A stretch of DNA of 64,000 nucleotides from assembly GCA_910577675.1 (NCBI GenBank), contig CAJTOR010000004.1:1-64000 (forward strand), in the 5' to 3' direction. Position numbers and translations under genes: made by a program. The notes beneath the pieces are model-generated. The model was given only the letters and a program-made list of their open reading frames with translations. It made no database searches and was not told the DNA's origin. Positions 56,951-64,000 of this stretch are shown here, one piece after another. The stretch comes from an uncultured Lachnospiraceae bacterium (GTDB taxonomy: Bacteria > Bacillota > Clostridia > Lachnospirales > Lachnospiraceae). How positions within the stretch are numbered: position 1 is the stretch's first letter; each line of letters begins with the position of its first letter.

Positions 56951-57943
56951 ATGAATAATAAAACCAAAAACTATGACAACTTTTATAACGGACTGACCAC
57001 GGGGCTTCTCCGCGAACTGGGCTCCGGCTACGAAACCCGAGCCATCACAGACACCAAAAATAATGGCATCTTAAAAAACGGTATCCTGATACAGGACGGA
57101 AGCAAATCCATTACACCTGCCATCTACCTGGATGAATATTATGAGGACTTCTGCACAGGGAAATGCCTGAACGACATTATCCGCCAGATACTCTATACTT
57201 ACCGCGGCGGCTCGGACAAGGACAAAAAACAATCCTTTTATGAAATTGATTTCTCCCCCCTCGCAATAAAGGACAAGATTATTCTGCGGGTTGTAAACTA
57301 TGCAAGGAACATTGCCCTGCAGCAGGATATCCCACATATTCGGATCAATGATATTGCTATTGTTTTCCACTTTATGGTCTACCAGGATGAAGAGGGAATC
57401 GGAACAATCAAATTGACAAAGAACCATTTCGTTGATTATGCAAACGCTTCCCCAGGGGAAACTCCAATCTTTTCAACACTCGGACAGCTTTTTGCCCTTG
57501 CGTTAGAAAATACCAAAAGACTTTTTCCCGTCCGGCTTAACCGACTTGACGATGTACTACAGACACTCCTCACCAAACAGAGTGCCCCGTCCATCCAGTT
57601 CTCCTCGAACCTTTCAAACGGGGAACCGGGGGAAAAGCTTTTTGTCCTTACCAACACATCCGGGATCAACGGTGCCGCCTGCATTTTATACCCGGATATT
57701 ATAGCGCAGCTTACGCAATATTTCGGTTCGGATTTCTATATCCTTCCCTCCAGCATACACGAATTGCTTCTCCTTCCCTCATCCACTTCATTCTGTCAGG
57801 AAGAGTTAAACGACATGATCCGCGAGATCAACCTCTCCCAGGTACCGAAAGATGAGATTCTGTCCGACCATGCTTACCATTCCTGTGACTTTACACAGCT
57901 TTTAAAATTGCCGGATTCTGTTATATCAACCAGGTATCAATAA
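56951..57943 (+). CDS. DUF5688 family protein
   Basis: A 330-residue soluble protein typical of Lachnospiraceae, matching DUF5688: TPAIYLDEYYEDFCTGKCL near the N-terminus (a conserved YLD.YYE..  pattern), VVNYARNIALQQDIPHI in the middle, and FYILPSSIHELLLLPSS near the C-terminus. The function is unknown; relatives often occur in several copies per genome and near mobile or defence regions, but no such genes are seen here. Start 56951 with AGGAGG four bases upstream. Followed by a very strong terminator. Confidence 0.82.
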   Translation: MNNKTKNYDNFYNGLTTGLLRELGSGYETRAITDTKNNGILKNGILIQDGSKSITPAIYLDEYYEDFCTGKCLNDIIRQILYTYRGGSDKDKKQSFYEIDFSPLAIKDKIILRVVNYARNIALQQDIPHIRINDIAIVFHFMVYQDEEGIGTIKLTKNHFVDYANASPGETPIFSTLGQLFALALENTKRLFPVRLNRLDDVLQTLLTKQSAPSIQFSSNLSNGEPGEKLFVLTNTSGINGAACILYPDIIAQLTQYFGSDFYILPSSIHELLLLPSSTSFCQEELNDMIREINLSQVPKDEILSDHAYHSCDFTQLLKLPDSVISTRYQ

Positions 57944-57981
57944 TTCCAAAACATACATATTATTTAACTGCCAGACTAAAA

Positions 57982-58024
57982 AAAGAGCAAAAAGGTTTCC
58001 ACAATGGAAATCTTTTTGCTCTTT
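57982..58024. terminator. Strong bidirectional terminator (19-bp stem)
   Basis: 57982-58000 (AAAGAGCAAAAAGGTTTCC) pairs with 58006-58024, with one G-T, around a 5-nt loop. It sits between the convergent DUF5688 gene and the gene at 58035. Confidence 0.9.
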
Positions 58025-58034
58025 CTGCCAAACT

Positions 58035-58814
58035 CTACTCCTGCGTTTCACCGCTCTCCTGTGACAGGCGGGCAAAGAAATCACGCAGTGCTTCGTCCGA
58101 GGCAATCGCCTCCTCAAGACGCGCATTAACATCCTCCACCAGCGCTACCACATCCTCAGAAGAACGCAGCGCCTCATAGTATGCCTCCTCCTCATCAGTA
58201 AATGAACCATCATACAAATATAATTTAGGTTTCCCCTTCTCATCATACTTGATAAAAAGCTGGTCGATGGAAGGCGCATAGGTATCAATCGTCGCAATCT
58301 CCACATCATTCTCGACATAGACCACATAGTCAACCTCCCCAACCCCAAGCTTCGCATAACATTTGAGATTATGGTAATCGACAATATATTCCACACGCTT
58401 ATTTGTAAGCTGCTCATCCAGCTCCCCTTTATTGTAAAAAAGTGCACGGTACTCCTCGGATGTACCCGTCAGGCGGACAGAAAAATATTGTTCCACAAAA
58501 GAAACCAGATCCTTAGGCAGCTCCTCCAAAAGAGTATTCTCCTTGGGTGCAAGGCTTGGCGTAGGTATCGGTGTGGGGGATGGAGTCGGCGACGGCGATG
58601 GAGTTGCAGGCATTGGTGTCGGGGCAGCAATCCCCACAGCGGGCAGCAGTCCCGACCCTGCATAGACACGGGGCAGCGCATTTGTTTCTGCCGCATCGTC
58701 CTCCTCCCCCCGTCCGTCACCCATCCCATTATCACGGATCGGAAATATAACCATCCCGACCCCCATCACCAGCAACACCAGATAAGACGTCAGCTTCCTG
58801 TATTTTTTTCTCAT
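58035..58814 (-). CDS. Secreted or membrane-anchored protein with Pro-rich linker, unknown family
   Basis: A 259-residue protein. The N-terminal TM or signal is KLTSYLVLLVMGVGMVIFPI. Then come an acidic stretch, a Pro/Ser/Thr linker (TPMPATPSPSPTPSPTPIPT) and a ~150-residue globular domain with VEQYFSVRLTGTSEEY-type start and a DDTYAPSIDQLFIKYDEKGKPKLYLYDG-like centre (seen as TIDTYAPSIDQLFIKYD and KLYLYDG). This resembles small NTF2-like or stress-sensing surface domains, but I cannot name a family. Single gene, start 58814, weak ribosome site AGAATAT. Downstream of tRNA-Arg on the same strand. Confidence 0.6.
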   Translation of the reverse strand: MRKKYRKLTSYLVLLVMGVGMVIFPIRDNGMGDGRGEEDDAAETNALPRVYAGSGLLPAVGIAAPTPMPATPSPSPTPSPTPIPTPSLAPKENTLLEELPKDLVSFVEQYFSVRLTGTSEEYRALFYNKGELDEQLTNKRVEYIVDYHNLKCYAKLGVGEVDYVVYVENDVEIATIDTYAPSIDQLFIKYDEKGKPKLYLYDGSFTDEEEAYYEALRSSEDVVALVEDVNARLEEAIASDEALRDFFARLSQESGETQE

Positions 58815-58961
58815 ATATTCTCACCAACCAACAAATTCAGGGATCCTCTACATAGCGCGAATAGGATCAGTCAAAAAGATTATTTCCAATTTTTTCCAAT
58901 TAAAACAAAAAAAATAATTTTCTTTCCATGCACAAATCAATACAAAACAGGAATAAAAAAA

Positions 58962-59035
58962 TGCACCTGATAGGACTCGAACCTACGACACCCGGCTTCG
59001 GAAGCCGGTGCTCTATCCAACTGAGCTACAGATGC
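58962..59035 (-). tRNA. tRNA-Arg (CCG)
   Basis: 74 nt on the minus strand. The acceptor GCATCTG pairs with CAGGTGC (one G-T). The D-arm includes AGCTCAGTTGGATAGAGC, the anticodon arm is CCGGC-TTCCGAA-GCCGG with anticodon CCG, and the T-loop is GGTTCGAGTCC. The discriminator is A. CCA is not encoded; a T-run follows and probably terminates. Confidence 0.95.
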
Positions 59036-59175
59036 ATGGTAAAGTGTTTATTTTTGAAACCGTTAATCATTATAACCCATTTTACTGCCTTTGTAAAGGA
59101 TAAATTCTATACTAACGAATTTTCCCGCACACAAAACTTTCCGGTTAAGTGCACGGGAAAATAAAATCTCATCTC

Positions 59176-60567
59176 TTACGCCCGCGTCAAATATTCATCG
59201 ATCCCCCTGGCAGCCGCCTTACCTGCGCCCATTGCCAAGATAACTGTCGCGGCACCCGTCACGGCATCCCCGCCGGCATATACGCCCTCCTTTGTGGTTT
59301 TCCCGTCTTCTTCCTGCGCCACGATGCACTGATGCCCATTGATTTCAAGCCCTTCGGTGGTCGAGGAAATCAGAGGGTTCGGGCTGGTTCCAAGCGACAT
59401 AATAACCGTATCAAGTTCAAGCTCAAACTCCGAACCTGGCTTCTCCACAGGTCTTCGCCTGCCAGAAGCATCCGGCTCACCAAGTTCCATCTCCACACAG
59501 ACCATACCGCGCACCCAGCCATTCTCATCGACAAGGATTTCTTTCGGGTTGGTCAGGAGATTGAAAATAATTCCTTCCTCCTTTGCGTGGTGGACTTCCT
59601 CCACGCGCGCAGGCAGCTCGGATTCCCCACGGCGGTATACAATATGCACCTCGGCTCCCAGGCGCAGTGCCGTCCTCGCGGCATCCATCGCTACATTCCC
59701 GCCGCCAACAACCGCTACTTTCTTCCCCCTAAATATCGGCGTATCATAATCTTCCAGATAGGCTTTCATCAGATTGTTCCTGGTCAAAAACTCATTGGCG
59801 GAAAACACGCCGTTCGCGTTTTCTCCCGGTATCCCCATAAACTTTGGCAGCCCCGCGCCGGAACCGATAAATACCGCAGAAAAACCTTCCTCGCTAAGAA
59901 GTTCGTCGATGGTTGTAGACTTGCCAATCACAACATTCGTTTCTATCTTTACTCCCAGCGATTTTACATTCTCAATCTCCGCTGCAACCACCGTCTGTTT
60001 CGGAAGGCGGAATTCCGGGATGCCATATACCAGCACACCGCCCGGCTCATGGAGCGCCTCGAAAATTGTCACATCGTACCCCGCCTTAGAAAGCTCCCCT
60101 GCACAGGTCAGACCCGCAGGTCCCGAACCGATAACCGCAACTTTCTTCCCCTTCTTTTCCACCGCAGGCTGCGGACGTATTCCGTTCTCCCGCGCCCAGT
60201 CCGCCGTAAAGCGCTCAAGCTTACCGATGGAAACCGGATCGCCCTTAATGCCCCTGATACATTTTGCCTCGCACTGGCTCTCCTGCGGACAGACACGTCC
60301 ACAGATAGCCGGAAGTGCGGAATATTTTGAGAGCACATCAAAGGACTCTTCCATCCGGTTCTCCTCAATCGCCCGGATAAATCCCGGTATATCAATATTT
60401 ACCGGGCATCCTTTCTGGCACTGCGGGTTCTTGCATTTCAAGCAGCGGGAAGCTTCCGCCACCGCCTCCTCCTTATTATATCCCAGGCACACCTCGTCAA
60501 AATTCGCCGCGCGTACCTGCGGATCTTGCTCCCTTACGGGAATCCTCTTTAATACATCAACTTCCAT
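59176..60567 (-). CDS. NADPH-dependent glutamate synthase-like / NfnB flavoprotein
   Basis: A 463-residue GltD-type iron-sulfur flavoprotein. N-terminal 4Fe-4S cysteines are in CLKCKNPQCQKGCP and ICGRVCPQESQCEAKC. The FAD loop is GSGPAGLTCAGELS and the NADP loop is GGGNVAMDAARTAL. The C-terminal FAD contact is GVYAGGDAVTGAAT. In clostridia this protein next to an FNR-like small subunit is NfnB, the large subunit of the NADH-dependent ferredoxin:NADP+ oxidoreductase, which couples NADPH with NADH and ferredoxin. It is also annotated gltA. The nfnA-like gene is 27 bp upstream on the same strand, supporting Nfn. Confidence 0.93.
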   Translation of the reverse strand: MEVDVLKRIPVREQDPQVRAANFDEVCLGYNKEEAVAEASRCLKCKNPQCQKGCPVNIDIPGFIRAIEENRMEESFDVLSKYSALPAICGRVCPQESQCEAKCIRGIKGDPVSIGKLERFTADWARENGIRPQPAVEKKGKKVAVIGSGPAGLTCAGELSKAGYDVTIFEALHEPGGVLVYGIPEFRLPKQTVVAAEIENVKSLGVKIETNVVIGKSTTIDELLSEEGFSAVFIGSGAGLPKFMGIPGENANGVFSANEFLTRNNLMKAYLEDYDTPIFRGKKVAVVGGGNVAMDAARTALRLGAEVHIVYRRGESELPARVEEVHHAKEEGIIFNLLTNPKEILVDENGWVRGMVCVEMELGEPDASGRRRPVEKPGSEFELELDTVIMSLGTSPNPLISSTTEGLEINGHQCIVAQEEDGKTTKEGVYAGGDAVTGAATVILAMGAGKAAARGIDEYLTRA

Positions 60568-60594
60568 TTATTTCCACCATGCCCTTTCCAAAGA

Positions 60595-61476
60595 TTATTC
60601 GCTGCACTGCCCGCAACCACCATGGTGCGTCGCGCCCTCCCTTTCGCGCAGGACGGCGCGCCCCTCCTCGGTCCGATACATCTGCGCACGTTTCATCGCC
60701 CCGTCGAAATCCACCAGATGCCCGTCAAATTCCGGTCCGTCCACGCAGGCAAATTTTACCTGCCCGCCAACCGTCAGACGGCACGCACCGCACATACCAG
60801 TTCCATCCACCATAATAGGGTTCATACTGACCACTGTTTTGATCCCGAGCTCCTTTGTGAGCAGGCTTACAAATTTCATCATGATAAGCGGTCCGATGGC
60901 AATTACAAGATCATAGGACTTCCCCTGGCTTACCAGATCCTTTATCTTATCATTGACATTCCCCTTAAAACCATAGGAGCCATCATCCGTCGCCACATAG
61001 ACCTCGCCTGCAACAGCCTTCATCTCTTCCTCAAGAATTATCAGGTTCTTCGATCTTGCACCGATAATACAATCCGCCAGCACTCCCTTAGAATGGAGCC
61101 ATTTTACCTGGGGATAAACCGGAGCTGTCCCCACTCCACCCGCAACAAAGAGTATCTTCTTCTTTTTCAGTTCCTCCACCGGCTCGCAAAGAAGCTCCGA
61201 ACGGCAGCCAAGCGGTCCCGTAAAATCACGCAGGGCATCCCCGACATTATATTCCGCCATCCTTTTTGTGGATGCGCCAATTGCCTGCACAACAATCGTC
61301 ACCGTGCCGGCGACAGCATCGTAATCGCATATGGTCAGAGGGATGCGCTCCCCCCTCTCATCCATTTTTACAATAATAAACTGTCCAGGATAACAGTTCC
61401 TAGCCACACGCGGCGCTTTCACATCCATCAGGAAAATACTTTCTGACAGAATCTCCTTTTTTGTAATTTCGTACAT
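60595..61476 (-). CDS. FAD/NAD-binding reductase, NfnA-like small subunit
   Basis: A 293-residue ferredoxin-NADP reductase-like protein. An N-terminal FAD-binding barrel (PGQFIIVKMDERGERIPLTI) is followed by an NAD(P) domain with FVAGGVGTAPVYPQVKWL. The C-terminal [2Fe-2S] cysteines are in GMCGACRLTVGGQVKFACVDGP. The family includes dihydroorotate dehydrogenase electron-transfer subunits and sulfide dehydrogenase; adjacency to the GltD-like subunit identifies it as NfnA. The start is ATG 61476 (AGGAGAGG upstream); a longer frame to 61599 runs through a leader hairpin and is rejected. Confidence 0.92.
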   Translation of the reverse strand: MYEITKKEILSESIFLMDVKAPRVARNCYPGQFIIVKMDERGERIPLTICDYDAVAGTVTIVVQAIGASTKRMAEYNVGDALRDFTGPLGCRSELLCEPVEELKKKKILFVAGGVGTAPVYPQVKWLHSKGVLADCIIGARSKNLIILEEEMKAVAGEVYVATDDGSYGFKGNVNDKIKDLVSQGKSYDLVIAIGPLIMMKFVSLLTKELGIKTVVSMNPIMVDGTGMCGACRLTVGGQVKFACVDGPEFDGHLVDFDGAMKRAQMYRTEEGRAVLREREGATHHGGCGQCSE

Positions 61477-61528
61477 ACTAAAACCTCTCCTATTTTTTAT
61501 TTCGATCCCACCGCATCCTCTGCCGGAC

Positions 61529-61563
61529 AGTTTACAGTGATACCTTTTCCACCGCTGTAAACT
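61529..61563 (-). promoter_or_regulatory. Hairpin in the nfnA-nfnB leader
   Basis: AGTTTACAG (61529-61537) and CTGTAAACT (61555-61563) form a perfect 9-bp stem with a 17-nt loop, extended outward by an imperfect CCG/CGG stem. Located 50-90 bp before the nfnA start. Function unknown. Confidence 0.45.
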
Positions 61564-61624
61564 TATATTTTCCAGTCGGAATCCCAGTATGATATCCATA
61601 TTATTTTAAAGCTGCATAGTTCCA

Positions 61625-62569
61625 TCAGATATCATTATAGCGGCGCTTTTTAAGTGCATATATCAGAATCGCCACCGCAATTGCAAACATCACAGCCACT
61701 GCCACAACCATATACTTCAATATGGACTCTGATTCATAATTCACCATATCAAAATTCAGCAGTCTTGGCTGCGCGTCCGTTACCAGTTCCCAGGAAGCCG
61801 CGATATCCTTGCTCTCATTTTTAAGTGTGAGGCTCCCGCCAAGACGTTTTAACAATTCCCCGTCCGCCTTTAACTGACTAAAAACCTCCGTGCCGTCTGC
61901 CAGCCGGAAACTCACATCCGAAAGGTTGATATTCGCCTCACAGGAACTTACAGTATTCCACCAGGAACCATAGCCAAAATAAAGTTTCTGTGCCCCGGAA
62001 AGCCATTTAAGCACCGGCGCGAAATCCGATTGTTCCGTGTAATCCCCCGCCGCCCTAGTCGAATCCGCAAGGATGGTCTGATCATAGCAGAGCACATCGT
62101 TTGAATACACCGAAAAACCTGTTTCGGACAGCTCGATGCGGATTGTGGCACCATCCTTAATATAATCGTCCACCAACGCATAATTATAAAGGTTCGCATC
62201 AAAATATCCGCCAAACTTCTCGCTGTTAAAACCGAAATACGAACCCGGTGTAAAGTAAATCCTTCCATCATAATCCTCCGTGCCCTGGATGGCAAAAATC
62301 GTGCCGAGCACATGGACTTCCCAGGTTGGTTTTGCATAAAACTCAAATACAACTCCCTTTGAGGTGTCCTTCCCTAAAAACGGGTTATCAAAAACATAAA
62401 CCGGCGTAAAGTCACCGCTTGTTTCACCGTGCAGCGACAGATCAATCGCATCCACGTTAACATAATTATCTTTGTTCGGATCAAATTCCCCCGCCGTCAA
62501 AACCGTCCCGGACACCGCGGTGCAGAGTATCCATGTGGCAAGCAGCGCTGCTAATATCTTTCTTTTCAT
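61625..62569 (-). CDS. Exported, membrane-anchored lectin-like protein
   Basis: A 314-residue protein with an N-terminal signal (KRKILAALLATWILCTAVSG), a beta-rich extracellular domain of the concanavalin-A/LamG style (for example VFEFYAKPTWEVHVLGTIFA and SETGFSVYSNDVLCYD strands), and a C-terminal TM helix (YMVVAVAVMFAIAVAILIYAL) with a KKRRYNDI tail. No catalytic motif. It follows the chemotaxis-receptor gene by 12 bp, so it may be an accessory surface protein of that receptor, possibly a ligand-binding partner. Ribosome site AAGGGGG; ATG 62569 preferred, with GTG 62572 possible. Confidence 0.65.
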   Translation of the reverse strand: MKRKILAALLATWILCTAVSGTVLTAGEFDPNKDNYVNVDAIDLSLHGETSGDFTPVYVFDNPFLGKDTSKGVVFEFYAKPTWEVHVLGTIFAIQGTEDYDGRIYFTPGSYFGFNSEKFGGYFDANLYNYALVDDYIKDGATIRIELSETGFSVYSNDVLCYDQTILADSTRAAGDYTEQSDFAPVLKWLSGAQKLYFGYGSWWNTVSSCEANINLSDVSFRLADGTEVFSQLKADGELLKRLGGSLTLKNESKDIAASWELVTDAQPRLLNFDMVNYESESILKYMVVAVAVMFAIAVAILIYALKKRRYNDI

Positions 62570-62583
62570 CACAGATTCCCCCT

Positions 62584-64000
62584 TTAAAGATTCACAAAAG
62601 CGTCCGACTGCTGGTTTAAGTTCTCCACAATCCGGATACTGGACTCGACATTCTTGTATACCTGGTTAATTTGCTCCACAAGGCTCTGTGTGCTGTCAGC
62701 CGAGTGGGAAACCCCCTGGTTGCACTCGCCCACCGCATCTGCGATCTGGTTCATCTGCCCTGCCATTTCCCCTATCATCTGGCTTAAATCATCCATCCTG
62801 CTAAGGCAATTATCCATCGCCCCGCTCACGCTCTCCGCTTCTTCACGGTACTTCCTGCCCGCATTGGCATGGCTGTCATAATCCGGCAGGATCGCCTCCG
62901 ATATATACCGCATAATATCATTTGCGTTCGTATTTAACTCGTTTACTGCACTGATAACAACACTGTTGATATTCTGGATCTTATTTGCCGTTTCGCGGCT
63001 GCTGTCCGCAAGCAGACGGATCTCATCCGCAACCACTGAAAAACTGCGCCCCACATCCCCGGCGCGCGCTGCCTCGATGGAAGCGTTGAGTGCAAGCAGG
63101 TTGGTCTGGCTTGAAATATTTAGAATTTCATCCGTCAGCTCATTTACATGATCCACACTCTTGCTGTTCTCTATCGCCGCATTCAGGCGTTCCATAATAC
63201 CCTCTAGCATCTGGTTCGTTTCTTCTTTGTTCTTTTCAGCGGATTCCTCTATCTCCTCTGCACGCTGCTTCATATGCGTGGTACTCTGCTGAATCTGCTT
63301 TGTTACCTGAGCCACATCACTTACATGGTCACCGATCATGCCCGCCTGTTCGTTAATCCGGTTGACGGTATTGGAAATATTGTCTATCGTTGCCGCAATC
63401 TCCTCGGAAGATGCCGATATTTCCCCGGAATTCTCATTTGCCCTATTGACACTGTCCGTCACATAGATAAAGGACTGGTTCATATCCCCCGTCGCGCATA
63501 CAATCTTTCCCATAATCTTTTGAAGTGTCGCGATGAACAGGTTGACACCCCTCACCAACCCTCCTATTTCGTCACCCGTCACAACCGGGATACGCTCGGT
63601 AAGATCCCCCCGCTTATCATTGATATCCTTTATAATCCTGCGCAATCTCCGCTCATAATTAAGTGTCGGCCTTACTATGGTCATCTGTATAACTGTTACA
63701 CTTGTTGCCACAATAATCAACATAATAAGCATCATGCCAACGGAGAGAATCATCGCATCGTTCCTTACGGCTTCCTGTTTTGCGCTCGCAACCCCGATAT
63801 TGTACTGCGCCTGCCCGCTCATCTGGGAAACCTGGATGGAGAGGCGCTCAAAAATCTCGGCAAGGACACCGCCCACCTTCGCCGCCACCTCACGCGTATT
63901 GTTGGTGGCACTCAGGTTCATGGTATCAATGTAATTTTCAAGATATTCGTCCTGGATGGCAAGGAGCTGTTCGTATGAAGCCGCGTCACCGATCTCCCCG
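62584..64000 (-). CDS. Methyl-accepting chemotaxis protein (5' end beyond window)
   Basis: The reading frame remains open to the right edge, so the gene is truncated; at least 471 residues are visible. An extracellular helical sensor part is followed by a TM helix ([20 protein letters not shown]), HAMP (~from [16 protein letters not shown] to [12 protein letters not shown]), and the signalling hairpin with the conserved tip [16 protein letters not shown] long C-terminal coiled coil ends in DAFVNL without the NWETF pentapeptide used for CheR docking. It senses an unknown ligand and signals through CheA. Followed by a lectin-like protein gene. Confidence 0.92.
   Translation of the reverse strand, partial: GEIGDAASYEQLLAIQDEYLENYIDTMNLSATNNTREVAAKVGGVLAEIFERLSIQVSQMSGQAQYNIGVASAKQEAVRNDAMILSVGMMLIMLIIVATSVTVIQMTIVRPTLNYERRLRRIIKDINDKRGDLTERIPVVTGDEIGGLVRGVNLFIATLQKIMGKIVCATGDMNQSFIYVTDSVNRANENSGEISASSEEIAATIDNISNTVNRINEQAGMIGDHVSDVAQVTKQIQQSTTHMKQRAEEIEESAEKNKEETNQMLEGIMERLNAAIENSKSVDHVNELTDEILNISSQTNLLALNASIEAARAGDVGRSFSVVADEIRLLADSSRETANKIQNINSVVISAVNELNTNANDIMRYISEAILPDYDSHANAGRKYREEAESVSGAMDNCLSRMDDLSQMIGEMAGQMNQIADAVGECNQGVSHSADSTQSLVEQINQVYKNVESSIRIVENLNQQSDAFVNL

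Noticed and set aside
59149-60330. 393-codon plus-strand frame
   Set aside because: Antisense to the NfnB gene, which carries complete Fe-S and FAD motifs.
60622-61446. 274-codon plus-strand frame
   Set aside because: Antisense to the NfnA gene.

Overview
The window reads as a chromosomal segment of an anaerobic, low-to-mid GC Firmicute, most likely a Lachnospiraceae-type gut Clostridium. This rests on AGGAGG-type ribosome sites, a class III (glycyl-radical) ribonucleotide reductase, NfnAB-like electron-bifurcation subunits, a GGGtGRT protein paired with a NifU-like scaffold, a DUF5688 protein, a SpoVB-type flippase and Ser/Arg tRNAs without encoded CCA. Assignment below family level is inference. 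No rRNA, prophage, insertion sequence or CRISPR array was found. The window is mostly core housekeeping on the minus strand, with a few plus-strand inserts.

Layout: 1-4.1 kb holds a frameshifted holin-like small toxin, the GGGtGRT/NifU-like pair, ilvE and a DUF1292 gene behind a structured leader. 4.2-10.5 kb: DUF4353 lipoprotein, a large HTH-TPR regulator, rfbD, and queT under a preQ1-I riboswitch. 10.7-20 kb: tRNA-Ser, then holA-psd-pssA, then comEA / response regulator / histidine kinase / GerMN lipoprotein / comEC. 20-27 kb: DMT transporter, trmO, and a four-gene MacB-like ABC system with a large CARDB-like surface protein and a Gly-rich membrane protein. 27.5-34.4 kb: AI-2E transporter, cytidylate-kinase-like protein, and the MoxR-DUF58-transglutaminase set. 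34.5-38.4 kb: NUDIX, thyX, nrdD. 38.4-43.2 kb: cysteine desulfurase-mnmA-TPR-hflX. 43.4-48.7 kb (plus): two GH43 glycosidases separated by a tandem palindromic repeat, then a SpoVB-like flippase. 48.7-54.4 kb (minus): rluF-like, ligA, metA, tatD and a Rossmann-fold protein. 54.7-59 kb: membrane protein, DUF3788, small proteins, DUF5688, tRNA-Arg. 59.2-64 kb: nfnB/nfnA, a lectin-like membrane protein and a chemotaxis receptor cut by the right edge.

The strongest observations are in non-coding DNA. The nrdD upstream region has two NrdR-box-like palindromes exactly 30 bp apart next to a TTGACG-N17-TACAAT promoter, and its leader contains two interlocked 9-bp helices (A-B-A'-B') that predict an H-type pseudoknot just ahead of the ribosome site. 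Other candidates are the preQ1-I aptamer of queT, the 110/111-bp tandem palindromic units between the GH43 genes, mutually exclusive hairpins at the flippase start, a leader with two overlapping mini-ORFs before rluF-ligA, a 240-nt structured leader before the DUF1292 gene, and TGTAACAT direct repeats before the ABC operon. All RNA structures were read by eye and have not been tested by covariation.
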